64,000 nucleotides of DNA from Candidatus Saccharibacteria bacterium (GCA_016432585.1 CP066696.1:824113-888112), one strand, 5' to 3'; shown: positions 15,493 to 24,923, counted from the stretch's first letter. Notes: generated from the letters alone by a model not told the origin. Program-made: numbers and translations.

Positions 15493-16704
15493 CTATATAT
15501 TTATTCCGTTTACCAAGCTGTAGATTGGCAGCAAGATAGCACCAACCATACCACCTGCAACTACAGCAAGCACCACCATTAGGATCGGCTCAATCGCCGT
15601 CGAAATCGCCTTAATTTCTTCGTCGAGCTCGTCTTCGTAAACCTGGGCTGTCTTACCCATCATTTCATCGATCTTACCCGATTGTTCACCGATTTTAATC
15701 ATTTGCGGTACAAGTGGCAAAATATAATCTTCTGGCTGAAGTGCTGTCGAAAGCGCCTTACCGCCTTTCACCTTTTCAGCGGCCCTATCGATACTTCGTG
15801 AAACGATCGAGTTGTTAACCGATTCGCTAGTAATTCGCAGCATATCAAGCATCGCCACACCGGTCGAAAGCAGCGTCTGCCCCGTTCGGGCAAAGCGCGC
15901 CATATACAGCTTACGGAACATCCGACCGAAAAGTGGAACATTCAGCTTGAACGTATCTTTGTACTTGATACCACCCTCTGTCTTGAGATACTGAAGTAAA
16001 AAGTAGACGCCTACGCCAACCACGATAATAACCAGCCACCAGAACTGAGCAAAGAAGTCTGCAGCCGAGACCATAATCTGGGAAAGAAGCGGAAGCTCCT
16101 TTTTAAGGTCGTGATAAAGCTTTTCTACCTGCGGCACCACTGTAAAAAGCATGAATGCCATAACGCCAAAGATAACGACTAAAACGATAATCGGATATGT
16201 TAATGCGCCTTTAATTTTACTCATGGTAGCGGCATCTTTTTCTTGCTGGGCTGCGATACGAATAAGCGACTCGTCGAGCGTCCCTGAAACCTCACCAGCT
16301 GCAATAAGCGCCAAGAACACTTTATCGAATACTTCGGGGTGCTTTGAAAAAGATTCTGAAAGCGATTTACCACCTTCTACCGAGGCGACAATATCCTCTA
16401 CGACCCCTTGCAATCGCTTGTTGTCGGTTTGTTCCATAACCGTATGAAGACTTTGCGAAAGAGGTAGACCCGCTCCAATAAGCGTGGCGAGCTGACGCGT
16501 AAAAACAATCCTATCCTTGGTAGTAATTCGATTTGTAAGGCGACCAAAAAAACTGCCGTTTTCATCGATTTCCTGAATATCAAGCGGCGTAAATCCCTGT
16601 GCCATAAGTAGCTTGGCGGCTGCATTTTCAGAGTCGGCCTGAACAGTTGCTTTAACGATCTTATTCGTTGAGGCATCCTTTGCTTGATAGTTAAATTTCT
16701 TCAT
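15493..16704 (-). CDS. pilC: Type IV pilus inner-membrane platform protein PilC
   Basis: 403 residues. It has two T2SSF domains, each a cytosolic helical bundle (FTRQLATLIGAGLPLSQSL and the repeat FARTGQTLLSTGVAMLDMLR), and three membrane helices near residues 170-195, 220-240 and 370-395. PilC sits in the membrane and couples the PilB and PilT motors to pilin insertion and removal. It lies 1 bp after pilT, so pilB-pilT-pilC are one unit. Confidence 0.95.
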   Translation of the reverse strand: MKKFNYQAKDASTNKIVKATVQADSENAAAKLLMAQGFTPLDIQEIDENGSFFGRLTNRITTKDRIVFTRQLATLIGAGLPLSQSLHTVMEQTDNKRLQGVVEDIVASVEGGKSLSESFSKHPEVFDKVFLALIAAGEVSGTLDESLIRIAAQQEKDAATMSKIKGALTYPIIVLVVIFGVMAFMLFTVVPQVEKLYHDLKKELPLLSQIMVSAADFFAQFWWLVIIVVGVGVYFLLQYLKTEGGIKYKDTFKLNVPLFGRMFRKLYMARFARTGQTLLSTGVAMLDMLRITSESVNNSIVSRSIDRAAEKVKGGKALSTALQPEDYILPLVPQMIKIGEQSGKIDEMMGKTAQVYEDELDEEIKAISTAIEPILMVVLAVVAGGMVGAILLPIYSLVNGINI

Positions 16705-16705
16705 T

Positions 16706-17776
16706 CTAGCCTCTCATTAACCTTTCGAACTCGCTGAGATCGACTGCGAAGTTTCGAGCTTCGTCGTAGGTAACAGTACCGCTTTGAATAAGGCTAACAA
16801 GCGTGCGGTCCATTGTTTGCATTCCTTGGTCGGCGCCAGTTTGAATAACAGCGTCGAGCTGGTGTGCCTTGCCTTCACGAATAATATTGCGCACTGCTGG
16901 GTTTGCCACCAACACTTCGGCGGCTACCACTCGCCCACCACCGATTGCCGGCACCAATCGCTGAGAACAGATTGCCATGAGGATATTCGAAAGCTGTGCG
17001 CGAATCTGGGGTTGTTGGTGTGGAGGAAATACGTCGATCATACGGTCGATAGATTGCGCGGCACTGTTGGTGTGAAGTGTTGCAAAGACAAGGTGTCCTG
17101 TCTCGGCGATAGTAATGGCCGCCGAAATCGTTTCAAGGTCACGCATCTCACCAATAAGAACGACATCTGGGTCTTGGCGAAGGCTCGATCGAAGTGCCGC
17201 CGAGAAGCTGTAGGTATCGTAGTGAACCTCTCGCTGCACGACAACTGATTTTTTTGACTTGTGCGTAAACTCAATCGGGTCTTCGATAGTAATAATGTGA
17301 TCGGCGCGCTCGCTGTTAATCTTATCCACAAGCGCTGCAAGAGTTGTGGATTTACCTGATCCCGTTGGGCCCGTAACAAGAACTAGTCCACGCGGATAGT
17401 CGGCAAAACTCATAACGACCGGCGGCATACCTAATTCGGTTACTGATTTGATTTCGTTTGGAATAAGGCGCAGTGCCGCAGCCAGATTACCTCGTTCGTG
17501 AAAGGCATTCACACGGAATCGACCAAGCGTACCAAAAGCAAAGCTAAAGTCGAATTCCTTGTCTTTCATAAGAATCTGCTGCTGATCTTGGTCGAGGATG
17601 GCAAACACCAGCCCCTCTACCGCAGGCTCATCTAAAGGATCGTAGCCGGCGATTGGCGCAAGACTTCCATCGACGCGAAGCATCGGCGGCAACCCAACTT
17701 GCAAGTGAAGGTCAGACGCACGTTTTTTAACAACTTCCTCGAGCAGTACTTCGATTCGTAGTTCCTGATTATTCAT
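16706..17776 (-). CDS. pilT: Pilus retraction ATPase PilT
   Basis: 356 residues. It opens with the PilT-type N-terminal domain (KKRASDLHLQVGLPPMLRVDG) and continues with Walker A GPTGSGKST, the Asp box, Walker B (LIGEMRD) and the His box (HLVFATLHT). It also has a SQRLVPAIGGGRVVAAEVL segment typical of PilT. It depolymerises the pilus and powers twitching. Its presence next to pilB argues for a retractable pilus rather than a secretion pseudopilus. Confidence 0.95.
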   Translation of the reverse strand: MNNQELRIEVLLEEVVKKRASDLHLQVGLPPMLRVDGSLAPIAGYDPLDEPAVEGLVFAILDQDQQQILMKDKEFDFSFAFGTLGRFRVNAFHERGNLAAALRLIPNEIKSVTELGMPPVVMSFADYPRGLVLVTGPTGSGKSTTLAALVDKINSERADHIITIEDPIEFTHKSKKSVVVQREVHYDTYSFSAALRSSLRQDPDVVLIGEMRDLETISAAITIAETGHLVFATLHTNSAAQSIDRMIDVFPPHQQPQIRAQLSNILMAICSQRLVPAIGGGRVVAAEVLVANPAVRNIIREGKAHQLDAVIQTGADQGMQTMDRTLVSLIQSGTVTYDEARNFAVDLSEFERLMRG

Positions 17777-17789
17777 TTCTCCACCCTTC

Positions 17790-19553
17790 TTACGCTATAT
17801 CTGCGGCTACGCGGTTTACTTCTTCTATCGTGGTAAGGCCTTGTAGCGCCTTGAGGTAACCGTCTTGTCGCATTGTAATCATTCCCTGCTCAATCGCCTT
17901 GCGTTGGATTTCGTTGCTGGTTGCGTGTGCGACGATAAGGTTTTGGATTTCTTCTGTTACATCCATCACCTCGTAAAGTCCGGCACGGCCAGCGTATCCT
18001 CGCGGCGTTTGAGGGGTATCTTTACCCTTGACTAAAGTATAAGCGCTTTGACCACTTAACGGCAAGTCCTTATAGCCTAAATCTTCAGAAACCCTTGCGA
18101 CGTCGGCTTTCGTTTTCGGCAGAAGATGCCCCACGGTAGCCATAATATTCTGCGTTTCGATAGGATTCGACAGATAGCTGTCTCGTGCTGGGGCAACACG
18201 GCGCACCAGTCGCTGACCAATAATTGTATTCACCGTACTGGCAATAAGAAACGGCTCAACACCCATATCAAGCAAACGCGGCAACACGCCGGCAGCCGAG
18301 TTGGTGTGCAGCGTGCTAAACACAAGGTGTCCAGTAAGAGCCGCTTGCACGGCAAGACTTGCCGTTTCGGAGTCACGAATCTCACCCACCATGACAACGT
18401 CGGGGTCCTGACGCAGGATAGAGCGCAGGCCATTAGCAAAGGTAAGCCCCACCTCGGCATTTACCTGAATCTGGTTGACGCCATCCATTTTGTACTCAAC
18501 CGGATCCTCAAGCGTCACGATATTAACCGTATCGTTCTTAATTTCTTTGATAAGCGCGTAAAGGCTGGTCGACTTACCCGAACCGGTAGGTCCAGAGGTA
18601 AGAATCATTCCGTTTGGATGTTTAATACCCTTGCGAATCGTCCTAAGGGCACGGCCCGCATACCCCATCTGCTCGATATCAAAACTGTTACCAGATTTAT
18701 CGAGAAGACGAATAACCACCTGCTCACCCCAAACAACCGGACTAATTGCAATACGAAGGTCAACTTCTTTTGCAGCAACTTTAACAGTGAACTGGCCATC
18801 CTGCGGGATACGATGTTCGTCGATCTTAAGATTAGAAAGAATCTTTATACGACTCACCAGCGCTGGTTCGATTGATTTTGGCAGCTGCATAATTTCACGA
18901 AGCACGCCGTCGACACGTACGCGGATTTTGAGCGTTTTTTCAAGCGGCTCCACATGAACATCACTTGCTCGTGATTTCACGGCATACTCTAAAATCGTGC
19001 TAAGAGCACGACTAATCGGCGAATCCTGAACGATCGTTTTGATATCACCGCTGCTCGCATTTTGCGCCTCTTGCTGCGATACCTCGGCCGCCTCGCCCAC
19101 GCTGGAAAGGTCGGTGCGATATTGGTCGAGAACATGACGCACACCCGCTTCAGACGCCATAAATACCTTTATAGGACGCTGGATACGGTTTGCCAGGTAG
19201 TCAACCGCCTGAACATTGTTCGCATCGATCATTGCAACGGCAAGACGGTTTTGCACCTCTGCAAGTGGCACGGCCATGAAACGCTCGGCGATATCCTCGG
19301 GAAGCAGCGCCAAAACGTCTTGATCGATAATACTGCTACTAAGATTTACATACGGCACGCCCGAAACCTGCGCAATTGCATGTGTTAGTAGTTCGTCATC
19401 AACAATTCCCTGCTCGGTAAGGACCGCAAGAAGCGGCTTATTCGTCTTTGCGGCGTCATCTTCAGCGTTACGAAGAATATTCTCAGCAACAAGACCCTCC
19501 TCTGTTAGAAGGGTAATGAGCTTTTCTTGGATGTCGTTAGTAAGAAGCGCCAT
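17790..19553 (-). CDS. pilB: Pilus extension ATPase PilB, cysteine-free variant
   Basis: 587 residues. An N-terminal T2SSE domain (first 150 residues) is followed by the hexameric ATPase core with Walker A GPTGSGKST, Walker B (VMVGEIRD) and the His box (HLVFSTLHTNSA). In most PilB/GspE proteins a tetracysteine zinc site lies between GQRLVRR and GYAGRAGLYEV. Here the corresponding positions are Ala/Arg and Thr/Pro, and the protein contains no cysteine at all. The fold of that loop must be held without zinc. It polymerises pilin with PilC. It sits 13 bp upstream of pilT. Confidence 0.94.
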   Translation of the reverse strand: MALLTNDIQEKLITLLTEEGLVAENILRNAEDDAAKTNKPLLAVLTEQGIVDDELLTHAIAQVSGVPYVNLSSSIIDQDVLALLPEDIAERFMAVPLAEVQNRLAVAMIDANNVQAVDYLANRIQRPIKVFMASEAGVRHVLDQYRTDLSSVGEAAEVSQQEAQNASSGDIKTIVQDSPISRALSTILEYAVKSRASDVHVEPLEKTLKIRVRVDGVLREIMQLPKSIEPALVSRIKILSNLKIDEHRIPQDGQFTVKVAAKEVDLRIAISPVVWGEQVVIRLLDKSGNSFDIEQMGYAGRALRTIRKGIKHPNGMILTSGPTGSGKSTSLYALIKEIKNDTVNIVTLEDPVEYKMDGVNQIQVNAEVGLTFANGLRSILRQDPDVVMVGEIRDSETASLAVQAALTGHLVFSTLHTNSAAGVLPRLLDMGVEPFLIASTVNTIIGQRLVRRVAPARDSYLSNPIETQNIMATVGHLLPKTKADVARVSEDLGYKDLPLSGQSAYTLVKGKDTPQTPRGYAGRAGLYEVMDVTEEIQNLIVAHATSNEIQRKAIEQGMITMRQDGYLKALQGLTTIEEVNRVAADIA

Positions 19554-19564
19554 GTCCCAACGCC

Positions 19565-19798
19565 CTACTGACTACCCTGTGTTTTACCACCGATAATCAC
19601 TTCAACCGTCGGGTTGATAGCATTAGAATTAAACACGGTCGTATCCGGCTGTACGATATCTGTCGTAATCGCTTCGGTTGTTTTTACCTTAACGGATTCG
19701 TTTTGAACATCGCCGATAACTGCTTTCGCAACAAAGTACGCAATCAGCACGCTCATCGACGCAATCAAGATAATCATTGCTACATCAGATTTTTTCAT
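19565..19798 (-). CDS. Small membrane-anchored pilus protein (PilP position)
   Basis: 77 residues with one N-terminal membrane helix (about residues 6-28) and a short polar extracellular tail. It overlaps the PilO-like gene by 4 bp (ATGA) and lies 11 bp before pilB. No family is recognised. Its place after pilM-pilN-pilO is where pilP stands in other clusters, but PilP is a lipoprotein that contacts a secretin, and neither a lipobox nor a secretin gene is present here. Confidence 0.65.
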   Translation of the reverse strand: MKKSDVAMIILIASMSVLIAYFVAKAVIGDVQNESVKVKTTEAITTDIVQPDTTVFNSNAINPTVEVIIGGKTQGSQ

Positions 19799-20496
19799 GG
19801 CTTTACCAACTTATCTTTTAGTTCAACAGTTTTTGCTGGCTCGTAGAATGCGCGGCCCTCGACAGCCAGCATCAACCTATTTCCTTGCGTTTCAATTGTC
19901 ACCGTTGTAAGGTCGATGGCTCGGATTGATCGCTCTAGTTTCTGCAAAAGAGTCTTTAGGGCGCTTGCATCATTCGCCGAGGTGCTCACAGAGAAACGGA
20001 ATGTGATTTGATTGTTACCTTCTGCACCTTCAACAACCGACGCGTCCTGAACATTCGAATCGGACTGCGATTCGACGCCCGCTACAGGATCGACGTTCAG
20101 CGATTCAATCGCAAGTGCTGGATCGTTAAGGAACTTTTCTTGCAAAGAGGAGCCGAACGCCGACGAGTTGACGTCTGAAGGAAGTGCATCAAGTACTACC
20201 TGGATCGGCTCGGTTTCGCCCTCGGCCATTGCCGACTTTAGCGCCTCATTAGTGTTAAGCACCCTTACTTCGTCTTTAAGGCTATTAATCACCTCGTTGT
20301 TTTTCGTCAGCGTTGAGGCGGTTTGTGATTTTTCACCAAGAACTTTCTCATTAAACCAAGCCTTCTGTAGAAGAAATAGCGATGCCACGATAGCAAATCC
20401 AACAAGTACCGAAACAGCTGCCACCCATATGAACATCATGCGATTCGCATTGGCAATCTGTTGGCGCTTTCGTAGTGCAGTATCTTGTGTTGCCAT
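19795..20496 (-). CDS. pilO: PilO-like pilus alignment protein
   Basis: About 233 residues from the ATG at 20496 (starting MATQDTALRKRQ). It has a short cytoplasmic head, one membrane helix (about residues 22-42), a coiled-coil stretch (KSQTASTLTKNNEVINSLKD) and a C-terminal ferredoxin-like domain, the layout of PilO. It begins 1 bp after the PilN gene ends. With PilM and PilN it should form the inner-membrane alignment complex. Assignment rests on layout and position rather than strong sequence motifs. Confidence 0.75.
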   Translation of the reverse strand: MATQDTALRKRQQIANANRMMFIWVAAVSVLVGFAIVASLFLLQKAWFNEKVLGEKSQTASTLTKNNEVINSLKDEVRVLNTNEALKSAMAEGETEPIQVVLDALPSDVNSSAFGSSLQEKFLNDPALAIESLNVDPVAGVESQSDSNVQDASVVEGAEGNNQITFRFSVSTSANDASALKTLLQKLERSIRAIDLTTVTIETQGNRLMLAVEGRAFYEPAKTVELKDKLVKP

Positions 20497-20497
20497 G

Positions 20498-21223
20498 TTA
20501 GTTATCCCCCTGTGCGTCGCTCGCCTTTTGCGTAAAGAGGCTTCGCGGCACGCCCTTGAATGAGTCGGTTGCGTTTGTTCGTTCCGGAGCAACAATAGTT
20601 GCGTTTTGTGCCGTGCGGTTAAACAGGAGTTCTGGATACGTAAAGGTTAGCGTAAATCGAAGCACCTTTGCGCCTGTTGCGTCTTCTCCGTAGCTCCTGT
20701 CGCTGTCACCCATGTTTGCTGCAAGCGGAACAGATTGTTCCTGACCATCTTTTGTGAATTTGAACTCTGTTGCCGAGATTGTCTTTTTAAAGACATCGAG
20801 CGCCGGGTAGCCATTGACCGCCTGTGCTTCGATACGGATTGTTTTTGTTGCGGCATCTAGCGAAACATTAGTAATCGCAACGTTGTTTGGCGCCGATGGA
20901 TTTATCGTTGCAAGCACATCGAAGATACGAGAATCGATACTCTTTGCATTGTGCATCTCTGAAAGCTTGCTCAACTGATGCTGAATAGTGAGTGTGTTTG
21001 AAACATCTTCAACGCTCGACAGTTTTTCGCTCTCGCTCTTAATGGTGTTATCGGTAAGAACGCTACGAGCCGTCTGAATACCAAACACCCAGATTGCTAA
21101 AACAACCACCACACCAACTGCCGCCACTCCAACGATAATCGCAAGTGAAATCACACTAGCGCGAACTCGCTGAGCCTTGATCAACTCTTGCTTTACATCT
21201 GGAACTAAGTTGATTTCAATCAT
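20498..21223 (-). CDS. pilN: Pilus alignment protein PilN
   Basis: 241 residues starting with the diagnostic MIEINLVPDVKQEL, the cytoplasmic peptide that inserts into PilM, then one membrane helix (about residues 24-48) and a coiled-coil/ferredoxin-like outer domain. Its ATG overlaps the pilM stop (TAATG), so translation is coupled. It anchors PilM to the membrane and partners with PilO. Confidence 0.9.
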   Translation of the reverse strand: MIEINLVPDVKQELIKAQRVRASVISLAIIVGVAAVGVVVVLAIWVFGIQTARSVLTDNTIKSESEKLSSVEDVSNTLTIQHQLSKLSEMHNAKSIDSRIFDVLATINPSAPNNVAITNVSLDAATKTIRIEAQAVNGYPALDVFKKTISATEFKFTKDGQEQSVPLAANMGDSDRSYGEDATGAKVLRFTLTFTYPELLFNRTAQNATIVAPERTNATDSFKGVPRSLFTQKASDAQGDN

Positions 21224-22269
21224 TACTTATTGCTCCTCATTGCAAGCCCTACCGCGGTCGCGAACTCTGCCGCTATCGTTGCAAGCTGCTGCTGATCAGA
21301 CTGAGGAACGCGTACTTTTTGCCAAGGATTAGCTTGGGCCGAATTGACGCCTGTTTTTGCCGTAACGTAATCGCCAAACTTTGGAATAACACTAGCATAG
21401 CCAGAAAGTAATATACCGCCCACAGGAGTGTTTGGGTAGCGTGTCTGGAAGAACTTGATCGATTTCGTAAGCTCGGCCGCAAATCCTTCGAGAACGCTTT
21501 CTACAGCGTGATACACCTGACCCTCAAGACGGTCTGGCGCTAAACCAAACTTTATAATAAACTGGCGAGCTTGGTCTTCTTGAACGTTGAGGTTTTGTAC
21601 CGCTGCCTTCACAAGCGAGTGGATACCCGTAGGAATCGTACGAACAAGTCGTGGTGAGTCACCATACGTTACAACAAGGTTGGTCGACAATTCGCCAACA
21701 TCGATAATCAAACGCGCATCTTGGATACCGGCTGGAAGCAGCGCGCGAATCATAGCGATAGGATCTGGTTCGGCGGCAATAACGTTCAGCCCTAAGCCCT
21801 CGATAAACTCAAGACGCTCCTCGGCATAGCTATTCGCCGTACTTGCAAGCAGCACTTCTTGCTGCTGCGGGTTATGAGCCGACTGACCCAACAAGACCCA
21901 GTCTACCTTCGCCTCATCGATTGCCATAGGGATATACTGATCGATTTGATACTTGATCGTGCTCTTCAACTCAGCCTCAGCCATTGTTGGAACATCGATG
22001 ACAGTTGTGAATGTCTTTTGCGATGGAAGTCCGATTGCAACGTTCTTCGTCTTAATACCGCTCTGCCCTACGGCGGTCATGATAATTTCACCGAGACGAC
22101 GTTCTGATTCTTTAGAGTTGGCGCTTGTCGTTTTTATGTCGACAGGAGCGTATCCGTAATGGACCAACGACCAATTATCTTGTCCGTTGTTAGTAAGCTG
22201 CACTACGCGCACCGCATTGGTGCCGATGTCCAGTGCAAAAAAGTCGCCCACGCCCTTTAGTAATGCCAT
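21223..22269 (-). CDS. pilM: Actin-like pilus protein PilM
   Basis: About 348 residues from the ATG at 22269. It is an actin/FtsA-like ATP-binding fold: FFALDIGTNAVRVVQL at the N-terminus, RLIIDVGELSTNLVV in the middle and GGILLSGYASVIPK as the adenosine motif. It forms a cytoplasmic ring binding PilN. A TATAAT -10 (22280-22285) overlaps an alternative ATG at 22281 and lies 10 nt before the chosen ATG, giving a leader of only a few nucleotides. A TTGCCT -35 sits 18 bp upstream inside an inverted repeat, so pilM can be transcribed separately from the surface-protein gene before it. Confidence 0.92.
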   Translation of the reverse strand: MALLKGVGDFFALDIGTNAVRVVQLTNNGQDNWSLVHYGYAPVDIKTTSANSKESERRLGEIIMTAVGQSGIKTKNVAIGLPSQKTFTTVIDVPTMAEAELKSTIKYQIDQYIPMAIDEAKVDWVLLGQSAHNPQQQEVLLASTANSYAEERLEFIEGLGLNVIAAEPDPIAMIRALLPAGIQDARLIIDVGELSTNLVVTYGDSPRLVRTIPTGIHSLVKAAVQNLNVQEDQARQFIIKFGLAPDRLEGQVYHAVESVLEGFAAELTKSIKFFQTRYPNTPVGGILLSGYASVIPKFGDYVTAKTGVNSAQANPWQKVRVPQSDQQQLATIAAEFATAVGLAMRSNK

Positions 22270-22295
22270 ATTGTCTTTCATTATACATAAGCGGC

Positions 22296-22321
22296 ATCAC
22301 TAAAGGCAAGGCTTTAGTGAT
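22296..22321. repeat. 10-bp perfect inverted repeat between surface-protein gene and pilM
   Basis: Arms ATCACTAAAG (22296-22305) and CTTTAGTGAT (22312-22321), loop of 6. It lies just after the stop of the upstream gene and covers the -35 region of pilM. It lacks a T-run on the minus strand, so it may be an operator or a weak terminator. Confidence 0.7.
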
Positions 22322-22331
22322 AAAACGCCTT

Positions 22332-24311
22332 TTAGAATCGCGGAGGAAGCTCGACCGAGTGAACTGTTTGCGCCTTACTGCTGCCCGACGCCTGAAGTCG
22401 CGCCCATAAGAACGCATCCGCACGCAAATTGAATCGCTCTGCTGGGTCCCCAGACTGTGCGCCCGTACCAGAGCCCGCCGTGCGGTTAAGAAGTAGCCTG
22501 TTTGTCACCACCGGACCATTTACTTCAAGTCTTGCGTTACATTTTGCAGACGTAAGCAATCCAGTAAAGTTTGAGCAGGTGTTAACCGTACCACTCGCCA
22601 CTAGCCATGCATCAACTCGCGTAGCTGCAGAGCGAATATTTATATTGTTTGCGATTATGACAATTTGCGGAATATCATTCACACTGTTCATATTCGCACT
22701 CGTATAGCGAATACTGTTCGAAATAGTAACCGTACCCGTCGCAATAACGACCACCGACCTTCCTACGGGCAGCGTCCCGCCCGTGATCGTTAGGTTTCCT
22801 GCAGTATGCACCAAAATAGGATCGTCATTATCGTAGGCAAGCGAATTGATATTAACGCTACCGCTCACCGGCGTACGGTTTTGTATCGTTCCAAAGTATG
22901 CCGCAATAGCAGGCACGGCTCTAAAATTGGCTGCAGTCGTATACTGACCAAAGGCATCAGCGCCCGACGCGTCCTCATTCGCAAAGGTTAACCTGCTCCA
23001 AGCCGCTTGGTTATTGTTAGTCTGGCTCGACAAACCTGATCCCGAGGCAAATCGACTGTTCGTTCCTATCGAGAACGCCCCATATTCTACCCAGCTACCA
23101 AAAGTTCTTGTAGTGCCGCTGATATCTTTTACGCTCGTGCTTGTCTCGATCTTTCCACGTACCGAAACATCTCCGCCCCAAATCTGTACTTTTGGCTTTT
23201 TTCCTACAACAGTACAAATAGGCTTCGAGTGTGCCCAGCGCGTATCAGTCACCCTACGTGGCTGAACCGACAGTGCAAAACAAACACGCGTACCAACGTC
23301 TAAATCGCCGACATCTAATCCACTTATTGATGGTCGAAGATTTTGCGCCGGAACACCAAGGTTAAAGACACCCCTCCCTTTGGCTACGTTCTTACAATCC
23401 GCAACAGCACTATTAAAGTAATTACCCGTCGCGGCACCACCGTTGCTTTGACATGGCGCCGTTGCCGACACAGTGCCGTTTTGACTCTCTGTTGGGGCTA
23501 ACTGCCCCGGTTCTACCGTAATCTGTGTTATTTCCCACTGTGTGGAATCACTCGCTCGGTCGCCTTGATTGTCTACCGTTCCCGAAACCGAAACTTTGCT
23601 TCCCGCCTCTATAGTCGTTGGAGAAATGCCTGTTATATGGGGCGTGAGCGTGTAGTTGCTGGCCGGCGGAAGTCCGGTCGAGCGCCCCATCGGGTTTGCA
23701 CATCGCCTCAAGATTTGATAGATGATATTGTTATTATAATCTCGAATCGTAATACCGGCTTCATTTTTTGCCTCTTGGTAAAATGCATCGTCATTATTGG
23801 TACCGTCTTGAATAAATCCATTATCCTGACCTTGCCAATAGGTATTAATCGAAGCGCTGACATTCCCGCTCCAACTAATCTTGCCCGCCGCATCTAGTCC
23901 ACGCAGCCGATCACGCAGTTCGAGCCACTGCGCATTCGACACCGTTCGTCCTACGCCGGGAGCATTGCCGCTCATCATTGTGTTATAAATAAACGCCGCA
24001 CCGGTCCTTCGCTGATTTGAACCGCTACCATATGCGGCACGCAGCAAATTATACAAAGAATCGGCGCTTCGAATAGTTGCCGCCGGAAGGGCCTGATCAT
24101 TACTAATCGTTGGCAGCACATAGTGACCACCGCGGTCATCGACATTACTAAAGTACCCCCTAAAACAGGTTCGTCCGTGAACCGTGCCTGTATAGCAAGC
24201 CGCCTCTGCGACATTGTAGTAGACAATCGTAAAGCTAGCGATCGACACAACAGCCAGTAACGCATAATGAAACACTCTTAGAGATCGAAAATATGAAACA
24301 ACGCTATTCAT
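22332..24311 (-). CDS. Large exported surface protein of the pilus cluster
   Basis: 659 residues. A hydrophobic helix (about residues 15-38, ending VAEAACYTG) acts as signal or anchor. It is followed by a Cys-containing N-terminal region, an Ig-like/CARDB-like segment (ITGISPTTIEAGSKVSVSG) near residue 235, and a Thr/Ser/Asn-rich C-terminal half with repeated short beta-strand patterns (GNLTITGGTLPVGRSVVVIA, TVTISNSIRYT), suggesting a parallel beta-helix. Its ATG overlaps the stop of the TPR gene by one base. Location at the head of the pilus operon suggests an adhesin or tip component that contacts the host cell; this is inference and no specific family is recognised. Confidence 0.7.
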   Translation of the reverse strand: MNSVVSYFRSLRVFHYALLAVVSIASFTIVYYNVAEAACYTGTVHGRTCFRGYFSNVDDRGGHYVLPTISNDQALPAATIRSADSLYNLLRAAYGSGSNQRRTGAAFIYNTMMSGNAPGVGRTVSNAQWLELRDRLRGLDAAGKISWSGNVSASINTYWQGQDNGFIQDGTNNDDAFYQEAKNEAGITIRDYNNNIIYQILRRCANPMGRSTGLPPASNYTLTPHITGISPTTIEAGSKVSVSGTVDNQGDRASDSTQWEITQITVEPGQLAPTESQNGTVSATAPCQSNGGAATGNYFNSAVADCKNVAKGRGVFNLGVPAQNLRPSISGLDVGDLDVGTRVCFALSVQPRRVTDTRWAHSKPICTVVGKKPKVQIWGGDVSVRGKIETSTSVKDISGTTRTFGSWVEYGAFSIGTNSRFASGSGLSSQTNNNQAAWSRLTFANEDASGADAFGQYTTAANFRAVPAIAAYFGTIQNRTPVSGSVNINSLAYDNDDPILVHTAGNLTITGGTLPVGRSVVVIATGTVTISNSIRYTSANMNSVNDIPQIVIIANNINIRSAATRVDAWLVASGTVNTCSNFTGLLTSAKCNARLEVNGPVVTNRLLLNRTAGSGTGAQSGDPAERFNLRADAFLWARLQASGSSKAQTVHSVELPPRF

Positions 24312-24853
24312 TAGTTCCCTCCCTCAAGTTCGGCAATGATTCCCTTGTAATACTCGGTATCTTCATCCCAAAATGGATCTGTCTTATCGATATGCTCGAG
24401 CGCCTTTTTGTAATACTCCAGTGCAAGCGGCGTATTCCCCATCTCTCGCGCAATCTGGCCAACAAACGCAGCGCTATCCGAACTCTTCGCTATATCATAG
24501 GCAGCAATCGCAGCGGGCAACGCCGCATCTTTTTTACCGTTGTTGTATAGAATTGTTGCTTTTTCAGAGTGGTAGGTAATTTTTTCTGCCGGATCATCCG
24601 TTTCTTCGATTGCCTTATCAATCAGCTTGATTCCAGCGTCAAGATCGCCATCGTATACGAGCTTGTTTGCCTCGTCGGCCTTTGCATCGGCGGGTGTCTG
24701 GTCAAGAACCCCGCTCGTGTCATCTTGCTTATCGGGCTGAACTTGTGGCTGAGCACTCTGCTGACTTAAGATATATGCGGCTGTCGCACTTGCGCCAATC
24801 ACCACCAGGATAATACCTGCAAAAATAATGTATTTCTTCTGGGGCATCCGCAT
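24311..24853 (-). CDS. Membrane-anchored TPR protein, first gene of the pilus cluster
   Basis: 180 residues. One N-terminal membrane helix (about residues 8-29), a Gln/Pro/Asp-rich linker, then two to three tetratricopeptide-like repeats (EANKLVYDGDLDAGIKLIDK, KATILYNNGKKDAALPAAIA, IAREMGNTPLALEYYKKALE). Likely a scaffold outside the membrane for pilus assembly, comparable in layout to PilF/PilW-type TPR pilotins but without a lipobox. Its promoter has TTGCGC (24918-24923), an 18-bp spacer ending TATGC and TAATAT (24894-24899), with about 40 nt of leader. Confidence 0.72.
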   Translation of the reverse strand: MRMPQKKYIIFAGIILVVIGASATAAYILSQQSAQPQVQPDKQDDTSGVLDQTPADAKADEANKLVYDGDLDAGIKLIDKAIEETDDPAEKITYHSEKATILYNNGKKDAALPAAIAAYDIAKSSDSAAFVGQIAREMGNTPLALEYYKKALEHIDKTDPFWDEDTEYYKGIIAELEGGN

Positions 24854-24893
24854 AATTTTTAATAGCCTTTTTATAGATAGTATTACTGCCGTT

Positions 24894-24923
24894 ATATTAG
24901 CATAAGAATTAAAGTGTGCGCAA
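24894..24923 (-). promoter_or_regulatory. Promoter at the head of the pilus cluster
   Basis: Minus-strand TTGCGC, 18 bp ending in TATGC (extended -10), then TAATAT. The extended TATGCTAATAT core is the same as in the promoters at 3701 and 46272. Confidence 0.68.
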
